64,000 bases of DNA from Nonlabens agnitus (lineage in GTDB: Bacteria; Bacteroidota; Bacteroidia; Flavobacteriales; Flavobacteriaceae): positions 658,501-722,500 of the forward strand of contig NZ_MQUC01000003.1 of NCBI RefSeq assembly GCF_002994045.1, written 5' to 3'. The notes under the pieces were generated by a model, which saw only the letters and a program-made list of their open reading frames with translations, searched no databases and was not told where the DNA came from. Below are positions 32,507-41,109 of the stretch, one piece after another. A program made the position numbers and the translations under genes. The stretch's first letter is position 1. Each line of letters opens with the position of its first letter.

Positions 32507-34831
32507 TTAATTTTCTTGAAGGCCTATGATAGATCCGTTTTTTCCGGTGGTTCTCAATGGAGAAGTATCAGGAAGTTGATAGTTTGCATTTAATTGCGGA
32601 TCGATACTCGTATTGTTTTTTAGAACGAAGCGTTGATCACCTGTGATTACCGGTGTTGGTGTTTGATAAAAATTATTGTTGGTGATATTAACAATAGGAT
32701 CTCCAACCACCAAATGTGTTGCAATAGATGCACTTTGAATCCATAAGTTGGAATGAATATCCTGAACCTGAACACCATGTAAACTAATACTGCCGTTAGA
32801 CTTATTGCGCTTACCATAGCCCACATGATTAAGAACATTATTATTCATTTCCAGAAATGGACCAAAGGTGCTTTCATCGTTTCCACCTCTATAGAGAGTT
32901 GCGATGCTGCCTTCAACATCCTTAAAAATGTTGTTTTTAATAATAATATATTCACCATTATATATTCCAGCGTCATCTGTTTCTTTATCCATCGCCATGA
33001 TATGACCGGTAACCTTTTCAAAGCGAGAGTTGGTAATACTAACAGAATCTGCAAAAGTATTTTTGGCGACTCTCAATACATCAAAGCTGTGATTGATGTC
33101 CAAGTCCATAAAATCACAGTTCTCAATAAAGAGCTTGTAGTTGTTATTCATTGAATATTTACTGGTGGAGATTACTGCATTGCCAGAGTTATCTGAAGTT
33201 TCTGCACCGCTTATCTTAAGGTTATTCAATTCTAGAGAACCGCCATTGTTGATCTCAAAAAGAGCTGTTTGTTGGTAGGTGATTAATGGCTTTTCTGATA
33301 AATTGGAAGTAAAAGTGAGCGCATGATTTACTGGGATTTTTTTGCTCAACTCATAAGGTCCTTCATCCACAAGTTCGATAATATCTCCAGTTTCACTAGC
33401 CATCGCAGCATCGTATAAGCTGTTGAGCGCATTGGAAACTTGATGTGTTTTCCCTACTTTGAATGCATTTTCTTTGGAGCTTTTAGGATACCAGCTTACT
33501 CCAGTTTCTTCTTTTGTAGGAACGCCATACTTGAAATTTATGTCCAATTCATCTGTGGTAGGAATCAACCATCCGCGATCATTTTTTGCGAATTCTATTT
33601 TTTGACTCACTAAACCTGTTTCTACTATAGGAATAACATTAGGACTAATAATATTATTTTTAAAAGTGATCCCGGAAATATCATCCCAAACCGTGAACAG
33701 TGAATCAACCTTTGTATTGTAAAAAATATTGTGGGTCATTTTGCTATCTACTGGTGGTGCGGTACGCTCCTCATCGCTACCAGCACCCAACTGCACGTGA
33801 TCAGAATCGATTAGTAGATTTTTAGTGATGTTGGCATTTACAACTTGACCGTATCTATTGATGGGTGCATTATAGATACCGTTCATCACCACTAGCGCAC
33901 CTCTAAAGCGGTATCCTTTCAAACCACTCATATAATTGTGACGCACCGTCTGGTCGCCATTGATGACTCTAATACCGCCAGTACTGGGTTTGTTGTTCCC
34001 AAGAAATACATTATTTTCAACCAAAGTACCATTACCATGACGCATGGTTAGTGTGCCTTGACATTCATCAAAGACATTGTTTTTATAAGTATTGCTACCT
34101 GATTTATTGGAAACGATTTCAAGTTCACCTGAGCAGTGGTCAAAATAGTTATGAGAAACGACGCTATTGCTACTGGTTAAACTGTAATGACTTGTACCTA
34201 TGCGCATGCTTTCGCCACCGTTAGAGCCCAATGTTTGTCGTTTACCAAAATAATTGTGATCGATCTGGTGGTTGTTTTCCTGACTCTCTTCAGAGTTAAG
34301 ACGCACGACCAGCGTGACGCCTTTATTTTTCTTATTCGCAAAATGGGAATGGTCCACGCGGTTATTTTTTCCATACAATACGACCCAGTTGTCAGGCTCC
34401 TGACGTTCTGGATTGCTAAAGTTGTCAATCACGCACTGCGTTACACGAGAATTGTAGGCCAGATTCTCACCATTTTCCCTAAAACTAATTACCTCGCCAG
34501 TTTCTGTAAATCCGTTTTTGAAGACTAAACCTCGCACTTCTAGAAACTCTCCAGCAATCCTCAAATTGGACGAGCCTGTGAAGATGACTTTACCCATAGT
34601 TTCTGCTACGAGTTTTATGGGCTTATCAGCAGTTCCATAGGCTTTGAAAAGTAATTCCGTATTGTTCCATTCACCATTAGCAAGTATAATGGAATCGCCA
34701 GGCTTGACGATAGACAGCCTTTTTTCAAATTCTTCCATAGTATACACCACTGGTGAATCTGTAACAGATTCGCAGGATGGAAAACAAAGGATTAGAAATA
34801 GAATAAGGCTAGGAGCAAAGTAGGATCTCAT
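32507..34831 (-). CDS. alginate lyase, PL6 family, lipoprotein
   Basis: 774 residues. Lipoprotein signal MRSYFAPSLILFLILCFPSC (Cys 20). Two parallel beta-helices. The first holds the PL6/chondroitinase-B motifs NGGESMRIG, EIVSNKS (the Lys base), GTLTMRHGNG (the Arg acid) and TGGIRVING. The second (about 470-770) resembles the C-terminal helix of two-domain PL6 enzymes such as AlyGC. It cuts alginate on the cell surface. First gene of the operon, with a palindromic operator and a -7 box just upstream. Confidence 0.93.
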   Translation of the reverse strand: MRSYFAPSLILFLILCFPSCESVTDSPVVYTMEEFEKRLSIVKPGDSIILANGEWNNTELLFKAYGTADKPIKLVAETMGKVIFTGSSNLRIAGEFLEVRGLVFKNGFTETGEVISFRENGENLAYNSRVTQCVIDNFSNPERQEPDNWVVLYGKNNRVDHSHFANKKNKGVTLVVRLNSEESQENNHQIDHNYFGKRQTLGSNGGESMRIGTSHYSLTSSNSVVSHNYFDHCSGELEIVSNKSGSNTYKNNVFDECQGTLTMRHGNGTLVENNVFLGNNKPSTGGIRVINGDQTVRHNYMSGLKGYRFRGALVVMNGIYNAPINRYGQVVNANITKNLLIDSDHVQLGAGSDEERTAPPVDSKMTHNIFYNTKVDSLFTVWDDISGITFKNNIISPNVIPIVETGLVSQKIEFAKNDRGWLIPTTDELDINFKYGVPTKEETGVSWYPKSSKENAFKVGKTHQVSNALNSLYDAAMASETGDIIELVDEGPYELSKKIPVNHALTFTSNLSEKPLITYQQTALFEINNGGSLELNNLKISGAETSDNSGNAVISTSKYSMNNNYKLFIENCDFMDLDINHSFDVLRVAKNTFADSVSITNSRFEKVTGHIMAMDKETDDAGIYNGEYIIIKNNIFKDVEGSIATLYRGGNDESTFGPFLEMNNNVLNHVGYGKRNKSNGSISLHGVQVQDIHSNLWIQSASIATHLVVGDPIVNITNNNFYQTPTPVITGDQRFVLKNNTSIDPQLNANYQLPDTSPLRTTGKNGSIIGLQEN

Positions 34832-34849
34832 AAATTTTGGTCATGACAA

Positions 34850-34863
34850 ACTGGTTAACCAAT
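34850..34863. promoter_or_regulatory. candidate GntR operator of the alginate operon
   Basis: ACTGGTTAACCAAT with perfect palindromic core TGGTTAACCA (34852-34861), about 20 bases upstream of the PL6 start. It resembles the TTGGT-NN-ACCAA pattern bound by uronate-responsive GntR proteins such as UxuR. Confidence 0.6.
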
Positions 34864-34872
34864 CTGCAAAAC

Positions 34873-34880
34873 CAAATGTA
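34873..34880 (-). promoter_or_regulatory. -7 box of the alginate operon promoter
   Basis: TACATTTG on the minus strand fits TAnnTTTG. No exact TTTG at -33. Transcription would begin at about 34866, so the palindrome at 34852-34861 would overlap the start of the transcript. Confidence 0.55.
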
Positions 34881-34953
34881 TGCATTAATCATGGTAATAA
34901 AAAATGGTCTTCATTACTTTTAAAATTTCTATGAAAAGAACTGTTGCAGTCTG

Positions 34954-36516
34954 CTAACTACTGCAACTCAATTGCGATGATCCTGGTTTGTTTCTTGCCC
35001 AATCGGGTCGTTTCACATACCAGTGATCCATTGAAGGCTGGTCGTCATATGGGTTTTTGAGCATCTCATGAACTTCTTTCAACATTTTGTAATTCCCAGC
35101 TTCGGCTTGATCGATGACCATTTGCGCGATGTAGTTGCGCAGCACATACTTGGGATTCGTTTGCTGCATTTGTTTTGTTCTCGCTTTCGCGAAAGCGGAC
35201 TCTTTTTCAAGACGTTTTACATACAAAGTCAACCATTCCATCCAACGGTTTTGGATAGGTGCAGGCATATCCTCAACGTCGTAATAGCTTTTGGAAATGG
35301 TTTGCCACGCGTCTTCAGCGTTTGTGGTATGATTTACTGTGATGAGTTCTCTATAGAAAAGGGTCATGTCAGTCTCGTATGCCACGAGCAGTTCCAGTAA
35401 ATCCTCAAAAAGGCTCTCATCTTGTGGCTCATAGGTTTGCAAACCAAGTTTTGCCTGCATCATTTGCCTGCGTTGAATGGGATATGACACTTTATAGGAA
35501 TCCAGCACACGCTCCAGCGCTTTTGCATCTTCAATAAGCGGAAATAAAGCATTAGCCAACTGCCATAGATTCCATAAACCGATTTCTGGCTGTGCGCCAT
35601 ATCGATACCGTTTATGCTGATTGTCTGTAGTGTTGGGCGTCCAGTTGGGATCATAATCATCCAGCCAGCCGTATGGTCCATAATCAATCGTCAATCCCAG
35701 AATGGATAGATTGTCCGTATTCATTACTCCATGCACAAAACCTGCGCGTTGCCAGTGCATGATGGTGGTCAATGTGGATGTAGCAACTTCCTGAAAAAAT
35801 GTGATGTATTTATCGGGATCGTTAGCATCAATATGAGGGAAATGTTGACGGATCGTATAATCCACCAGCTGCTGCAGTTCTTTGATCTCACCATTTGCAG
35901 CAAAAATCTGAAAATTTCCAAAACGTATAAATGATGGAGCCACACGACAGACTACAGCACCTTTCTCATAGGCGGCATTGCCATCATAAAACATGTCTCT
36001 ATATACCTGCTCGCCGGTAACGGCAAGAGAAAGAGATCTCGTGGTAGGAATACCTAGATGGTGCATGGCCTCGCTACACAAATGCTCACGTATGCTGGAT
36101 CTAAGAACGGCATAACCATCACCACGCCTGGAATAAGGTGTAGGTCCAGCGCCTTTGAGCTGCAATTGCCATATTTTTTGGTCGTTTTCTATCTCGCCTA
36201 TGTTGATGGCTCTACCGTCACCCAATTGTCCAGCCCAATTCCCAAATTGATGACCACCATAATTCATGGCAAAGGACTTGTCATGGTAGTCGCCTTTACC
36301 AACCACCAAATCCTCAAACTTTTCGGTTTCCAGATCATTGTTATTGAAACCTAATTTTTGGGATAATTCTTTACTCACATGAATCAATTCAGCATTTTTG
36401 AATTGCTGGCAATCGACAAGGCTATAGTGCGATTGGGAAACTTTTCTAGGTTCTAAAACTCTAGACGGGTCTGCAGTGAGTTCGTTTGAAAAGGATGATG
36501 GCTGTAATGACTTCAT
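34954..36516 (-). CDS. selO: protein adenylyltransferase SelO
   Basis: 520 residues. SelO is a pseudokinase-fold enzyme that transfers AMP from ATP to protein hydroxyls, linked to redox stress. Signature stretches: YGGHQFGNWAGQLGDGRA near 85-102, LQLKGAGPTPYSRRGDGYAVLRSS near 117-140, and GVMNTDNLSILGLTIDYGPYGWLDDY near 265-290. The C-terminal SCSS carries the cysteine that replaces selenocysteine of animal SelO. The palindrome at 35182-35197 encodes SAFAKA in the C-terminal helical part. Single gene. Confidence 0.95.
   Translation of the reverse strand: MKSLQPSSFSNELTADPSRVLEPRKVSQSHYSLVDCQQFKNAELIHVSKELSQKLGFNNNDLETEKFEDLVVGKGDYHDKSFAMNYGGHQFGNWAGQLGDGRAINIGEIENDQKIWQLQLKGAGPTPYSRRGDGYAVLRSSIREHLCSEAMHHLGIPTTRSLSLAVTGEQVYRDMFYDGNAAYEKGAVVCRVAPSFIRFGNFQIFAANGEIKELQQLVDYTIRQHFPHIDANDPDKYITFFQEVATSTLTTIMHWQRAGFVHGVMNTDNLSILGLTIDYGPYGWLDDYDPNWTPNTTDNQHKRYRYGAQPEIGLWNLWQLANALFPLIEDAKALERVLDSYKVSYPIQRRQMMQAKLGLQTYEPQDESLFEDLLELLVAYETDMTLFYRELITVNHTTNAEDAWQTISKSYYDVEDMPAPIQNRWMEWLTLYVKRLEKESAFAKARTKQMQQTNPKYVLRNYIAQMVIDQAEAGNYKMLKEVHEMLKNPYDDQPSMDHWYVKRPDWARNKPGSSQLSCSS
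35182..35197. repeat. CGCTTTCGCGAAAGCG palindrome inside selO
   Basis: Perfect copy, read on the minus strand as SAFAKA. Confidence 0.95.
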
Positions 36517-36688
36517 AAAAGAACTTCTTTTTCCATTAAAGGTTTAAAGTCTAAAATTTAGCACACTTAAACCTTCACATTTGTTAATTAATTATATATT
36601 TGTGCGCCCTAAAATTTGAAATTGTATTGTTGAAATCTGTGCCGTAAGGCCATGGTTTCAAGTGATATTATTTCGCACAAATTGCCCT

Positions 36689-37117
36689 ATGAAAACACCA
36701 CAGTCAGGTCTAAAGATAGCAAACGAACGCCACACTGATTCTGCTAGTATTTACTTCATTGACAATATTGCTATTGTAGAAATTATGCAGCATACGATTT
36801 TGGGAAAAACGGTGATGTCGCCCATTTTGGATGCTATTGAAGACCAATACAAAGACCTAAGCAACATTCATTATGTCTCCAATCGTACGGAAGCTTACTC
36901 TTTGAAACCCGTTGAGCTCAAAGAATTGAAACCGCGCATTGATCTATTCAAAAGTTACTCTGTAATTCTTTATGGACAGAGCGGTAAAACAAATCTTGAT
37001 TTTGAACGCATGTTTCTCAATAAGCCTATTATCAAATATCAAAACCTAGAAGAAGCCATTCTTGCTGCAAAAATAAAGGACGGCATCAAGCCTGAATTAT
37101 TTCGTGACCAAGAGTAG
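36689..37117 (+). CDS. hypothetical protein, STAS/SpoIIAA-like
   Basis: 142 residues from the ATG at 36689; a GTG at 36662 would add nine residues. The alternation of short strands and helices (IYFIDNIAIVEIM, IHYVSNRTEAYSLKPVELKELKPRIDLFKSYSVILYG, FERMFLNKPIIKYQNLEEAILAAK) resembles small STAS/SEC14-like proteins of Flavobacteriaceae. The resemblance is by pattern only. No catalytic residues stand out. Soluble, single gene. Confidence 0.6.
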   Translation: MKTPQSGLKIANERHTDSASIYFIDNIAIVEIMQHTILGKTVMSPILDAIEDQYKDLSNIHYVSNRTEAYSLKPVELKELKPRIDLFKSYSVILYGQSGKTNLDFERMFLNKPIIKYQNLEEAILAAKIKDGIKPELFRDQE

Positions 37118-37210
37118 CACGCGAGTTAGACAACTAGCAAACGACCTTCTATCGTTAATATTGATTCAATTGTGGTGGTCAATCTTTAGGTTTTCATTTT
37201 CTTAGCCCAC

Positions 37211-38167
37211 ATGAAGACCGAGACCGTTTCAAAAGAAAAATTCTCCTTTAAGCATTTGCCTAAATTGCTTTGGGAAAGTGCCAAACAATGGAATCAAGAT
37301 GATGTGTGGCAACTTTCTGCCAGTATTGCTTATTATGCCATTCTTTCCTTGCCGGGATTGCTTATCATATTGATCAGTCTGGTTGGTTTGATCTGGGATC
37401 AAGATATAGCTACCGGTAGATTGACCAGTGACCTTTCTGCACTTATAGGTTGGGATGCTGCCGAGTATATCAACGAGATGCTCAAGGCAACGGAAAAAGA
37501 TAATGGACTGGTCGCGTCACTTGTTGGTCTAGCGACCTTACTTTTTGGTGCCACAGGTCTTTTTTATCAATTGCAAATGTCACTCAACAAGATCTGGAGA
37601 CTTAAGATCAATCCCAAAACGCCATGGTGGAAGATCTTGACAGACCGTGCCAAAAGTTTTGGATTCATACTCGTCGTGGGATTCCTTATTTTGATAAGCT
37701 TCATACTTTCTGCGATGATAGGAGTGCTGCAGGATGTGATCCAAGATAACTTTGCAGATTACCTCTTGTATGTCGCTTACATACTTAACTTTTTTATTGC
37801 GCTGGGTATCATTTCTGTACTCTTTGGGTTGATGTTTAGATACCTGCCAGATGCCAATGTCAAGTGGAAGATGATCTGGCCTGGAGCCATTATCACAGGT
37901 TTGCTTTTTGAGTTGGGTAAATTCATGTTAGAATTGTATTTCACCAATTCTTCACCAGCTAGTGTATATGGAGCCGCAGGTATTATTGTTCTACTATTGC
38001 TTTGGGTTTCCTATAGTGCGCTTATACTTTTCTTTGGCGCAGAGTTTGTCAAAATCTACGCACAGCGCTACGATCAGGGCATTTTTCCGAACAGCAAAGC
38101 CCTAAAATATCGCGAGGAAGTGGTCGAGATCGAGGTTCATCAGCCCAAAAATTCTGAGACGACTTAG
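37211..38167 (+). CDS. YihY/BrkB family inner-membrane protein
   Basis: 318 residues with six membrane helices and the family pattern: WNQDDVWQLSASIAYYAILSLPGLLIILISL near the start, GLATLLFGATGLFYQLQMSLNKIW, PGAIITGLLFELGKFMLELYF, and SVYGAAGIIVLLLLWVSYSALILFFGAEFVKIYA near the end. Proposed roles for the family (virulence factor, RNase BN) are old names and not supported by this sequence. The true function is open, perhaps a transporter. Start ATG at 37211. Confidence 0.9.
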   Translation: MKTETVSKEKFSFKHLPKLLWESAKQWNQDDVWQLSASIAYYAILSLPGLLIILISLVGLIWDQDIATGRLTSDLSALIGWDAAEYINEMLKATEKDNGLVASLVGLATLLFGATGLFYQLQMSLNKIWRLKINPKTPWWKILTDRAKSFGFILVVGFLILISFILSAMIGVLQDVIQDNFADYLLYVAYILNFFIALGIISVLFGLMFRYLPDANVKWKMIWPGAIITGLLFELGKFMLELYFTNSSPASVYGAAGIIVLLLLWVSYSALILFFGAEFVKIYAQRYDQGIFPNSKALKYREEVVEIEVHQPKNSETT

Positions 38168-38199
38168 ATCGATGTAGATCTTGAATGTTGTTGGGAGTT

Positions 38200-38215
38200 C
38201 GCTTTCGCGAAAGCG
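38200..38215. repeat. CGCTTTCGCGAAAGCG palindrome
   Basis: Perfect copy, extended to GAGTT on the left, between the convergent BrkB and nhaD genes. Confidence 0.95.
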
Positions 38216-38235
38216 AAACCTCTTCCAGCTTCTCT

Positions 38236-39531
38236 CTAATTCAAAAGCATAAAAGCAAGGATACCAGCAATATAACCAACCAAAGCCAATAAGCTGATAT
38301 TCTTGAGATACCACATAAAATCGATCTTGAGAATTCCCATAATCGCCACGCCAGCCGCAGACCCTATGATCAAAATACTGCCACCGGTACCGGCACAATA
38401 GGCAAGAAGTTCCCAGAAGGTGTTGTCCACAGGATAGGTCTCTAGAGAATACATTCCCATGGCTGCCGCAACTAATGGGACGTTGTCGACAATGGAGGAC
38501 AGCACACCTATAGATGCGTTCACCGCAAAAATATTGTTGAAATTCTCATCCAGAACCGTAGCCAGATCTACCAGATGTCCAGCAGACTGTAAACTGCCTA
38601 CCGCGATCAAAATCCCTAGGAAAAACAGGATGCTAGGCGTATCGATTCTGCGCAAGACGCCAGCAATGGTTAAAGAATGTTTGTGTTTTGCTGCTTTGGA
38701 TTTATGAATAAGCTCCGTTAGAATCCACACAATCCCTAAACCGAATAATATTCCCAAAAACGGTGGAAGTCCTGTTAGACTTTTAAAAACGGGAACAAAT
38801 AAGAGAACACCTATTCCAACGAAGAAAACCACTTTCTTTTCATAATTGGTCACTGGCACGACCTCATGGGAGGTTTTGTGAGCAGATTCAATGTTCCCTT
38901 TAAATCTAAAGGACATGATCAATAATGGAACCAGTAAACAAACCAGACTAGGTATAAAGATTTGGGTTATGATGTTAGAAGCTGTTACTTGACCACCTAT
39001 CCATAACATGATCGTGGTGACATCACCAATAGGTGACCAGGCGCCACCAGCATTAGCGGCGATGATGAGTATTCCAGCAAACATCCAAAGATCTTTTTTG
39101 TCTTTGATCATTTTGCGCAGTAAGGCGGCCATGACAATGGCTGTTGTCAAATTGTCCAATGCTGCCGAAAGGAAAAATGTGAGTATTCCCAATATCCACA
39201 ATAGCTTCACCCTGTGCGTGGTTGTGATTCTATCTGTGATAATGGAGAAACCTTCATGAGCATCGATGATCTCTACAATAGTCATCGCACCCATCAGGAA
39301 GAAGAGTATTTCACCTATTTCTCCCAGATGCTCTTTTAGTTGCTCATCGATCCAGCTGGTAGATTCTGAAGCTTCTATTTGAGGAATTAGGGAATCTGAC
39401 CCATAAACGAAAAGCACCCAACAAAGGGTGCCTGTAAGCAGTGCAATGGCGGCTTTATCAATTTTAAGGGAATGCTCCATGGCAATTCCCAAATAGCCTA
39501 AAACAAAAACGATAATAATTGCGATGTACAT
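38236..39531 (-). CDS. nhaD: Na+/H+ antiporter NhaD
   Basis: 431 residues, about 11-12 membrane helices, ion-transporter superfamily. Features include FFLMGAMTIVEIIDAHEGF near 93, LSAALDNLTTAIVMAALLRKM near 131 (a discontinuous helix with an acidic residue), IIAANAGGAWSPIGDVTTIMLWIGG, and LSSIVDNVPLVAAAMGMY. NhaD exports sodium in exchange for protons, fitting a marine organism. A gap of about 100 bases separates it from gltD upstream, so it may have its own promoter. Confidence 0.92.
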   Translation of the reverse strand: MYIAIIIVFVLGYLGIAMEHSLKIDKAAIALLTGTLCWVLFVYGSDSLIPQIEASESTSWIDEQLKEHLGEIGEILFFLMGAMTIVEIIDAHEGFSIITDRITTTHRVKLLWILGILTFFLSAALDNLTTAIVMAALLRKMIKDKKDLWMFAGILIIAANAGGAWSPIGDVTTIMLWIGGQVTASNIITQIFIPSLVCLLVPLLIMSFRFKGNIESAHKTSHEVVPVTNYEKKVVFFVGIGVLLFVPVFKSLTGLPPFLGILFGLGIVWILTELIHKSKAAKHKHSLTIAGVLRRIDTPSILFFLGILIAVGSLQSAGHLVDLATVLDENFNNIFAVNASIGVLSSIVDNVPLVAAAMGMYSLETYPVDNTFWELLAYCAGTGGSILIIGSAAGVAIMGILKIDFMWYLKNISLLALVGYIAGILAFMLLN

Positions 39532-39633
39532 CGAAACCTGTTGAATTAAGAATCAAATATGCATCAAATTTAAATACGTGTGATCGCCGTTATAAAAATT
39601 CTAAGAGATCAAAACTTACGTTTTTGGTCTCGT

Positions 39634-41100
39634 CTAAACCCGTGGTAAGTCGTTGTCATCTTTAAGCGGTAAGCTAGAACTTCCCATCAAATACTTATCT
39701 ACGTGATGTGCCGCCTGACGGCCTTCAGAGATGGCCCATACAATCAATGATTGACCTCTACGCATATCTCCAGCGGTAAATATCCCAGGAACATTAGTCG
39801 CATAATCTTTGACGGTAGCCTTGATGTTGGTTCTAAAATCCATCTCTAGACCAAATTGATCTGCCAGTGTTTTTTCTGAGCCTGTGAAACCTAAAGCCAA
39901 TAAAGCAAGATCACAATCCCATAGTTTTTCGGTTCCTGGCAATTCTTTCAATTCAGGTCGTTCACCATCTTTGAAAATCCATTCGACCTCAACCGTTTTT
40001 AATCCCGTAAGCTCTCCATCCTTGTTACCTATAAATTCTTTTGTAGAAACACTAAAAACACGTTCTACACCTTCTTTATGAGAAGATGAAGTGCGCAGGC
40101 GCATGGGCCAATAGGGCCACGGTTGGTTTGCAGGACGACCTTCAGTAGGCTTGTCTAGAATTTCAAAGTTGGTCACGCTTTTAGCACCATGGCGGTTACT
40201 GGTACCTATACAATCAGATCCTGTATCACCACCACCTATAACGATGACATTTTTACCTGTCGCTTGAATGATGCCTTCAAAGTCGCACAAGTTGTCCACA
40301 TATTGATTATTAGCTTTTAAGAAGTCCATAGCCTGTACCACACCTTTAAGGTGGCTACCGGGAATGGGAATATTTCTTCTTACTGTGGCCCCACCACAAA
40401 GAACGATGGAGTCGTAATCTGCTTTTAAAGTTTCTACACTAACGTTGTCACCAACATGCGCATTGACTTTAAATTTGATGCCTTCATCCTTCATCACCGC
40501 AATACGTCTGTCGATCACGTGCTTTTCCATTTTAAAATCTGGAATACCGTACCTCAATAGACCACCTACTTTAGCATCACGCTCATAAACGGTGACATCA
40601 TGACCAGCACGATTTAATTGCTGTGCAGCAGCAAGTCCTGCAGGACCAGAACCTATGACAGCCACTTTTTTGTCGGTTCTGTTTTTTGGTGGATGGGCTT
40701 CAATCCAACCTTCCTTAAAGGCTGTTTCAACAATATTTTTCTCAATATTTTCAATACTTACAGGGTCTTCATTGATACCTAATACGCAAGCTTCCTCACA
40801 AGGTGCAGGGCAAAGTCGTCCCGTAAATTCTGGAAAATTGTTTGTGGAATGTAATATGCGCGATGCCTCTTTCCATTTACCCTTATATACGGCATCGTTA
40901 AAATCTGGAATGAGGTTTCCTAAGGGGCAACCACTATGGCAAAATGGTATCCCACAATCCATACAGCGAGCTCCTTGGCTCTTTAATTTTTCTTCTTCAA
41001 GTGGTATTTTAAATTCCTTATAATTTTTGACACGCTCATCCGGTTGCACCGCTGGCTCATCAATACGTTCGTACTCTAAAAATCCTGTGATCTTTCCCAT
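39634..41100 (-). CDS. gltD: glutamate synthase small subunit
   Basis: 488 residues. Cysteine clusters CMDCGIPFCHSGCPLGNL (about 47-64) and CPAPCEEACVLG bind 4Fe-4S centres. Then come the FAD-binding GSGPAGLAAAQQLNRAGHDVTVYERD (about 150-173) and the NADPH-binding GGGDTGSDCIGTSNR. It feeds electrons from NADPH to GltB for making two glutamates from glutamine and 2-oxoglutarate. It follows gltB by nine bases, the same operon. Confidence 0.96.
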   Translation of the reverse strand: MGKITGFLEYERIDEPAVQPDERVKNYKEFKIPLEEEKLKSQGARCMDCGIPFCHSGCPLGNLIPDFNDAVYKGKWKEASRILHSTNNFPEFTGRLCPAPCEEACVLGINEDPVSIENIEKNIVETAFKEGWIEAHPPKNRTDKKVAVIGSGPAGLAAAQQLNRAGHDVTVYERDAKVGGLLRYGIPDFKMEKHVIDRRIAVMKDEGIKFKVNAHVGDNVSVETLKADYDSIVLCGGATVRRNIPIPGSHLKGVVQAMDFLKANNQYVDNLCDFEGIIQATGKNVIVIGGGDTGSDCIGTSNRHGAKSVTNFEILDKPTEGRPANQPWPYWPMRLRTSSSHKEGVERVFSVSTKEFIGNKDGELTGLKTVEVEWIFKDGERPELKELPGTEKLWDCDLALLALGFTGSEKTLADQFGLEMDFRTNIKATVKDYATNVPGIFTAGDMRRGQSLIVWAISEGRQAAHHVDKYLMGSSSLPLKDDNDLPRV

Positions 41101-41109
41101 GTTCTCCTT

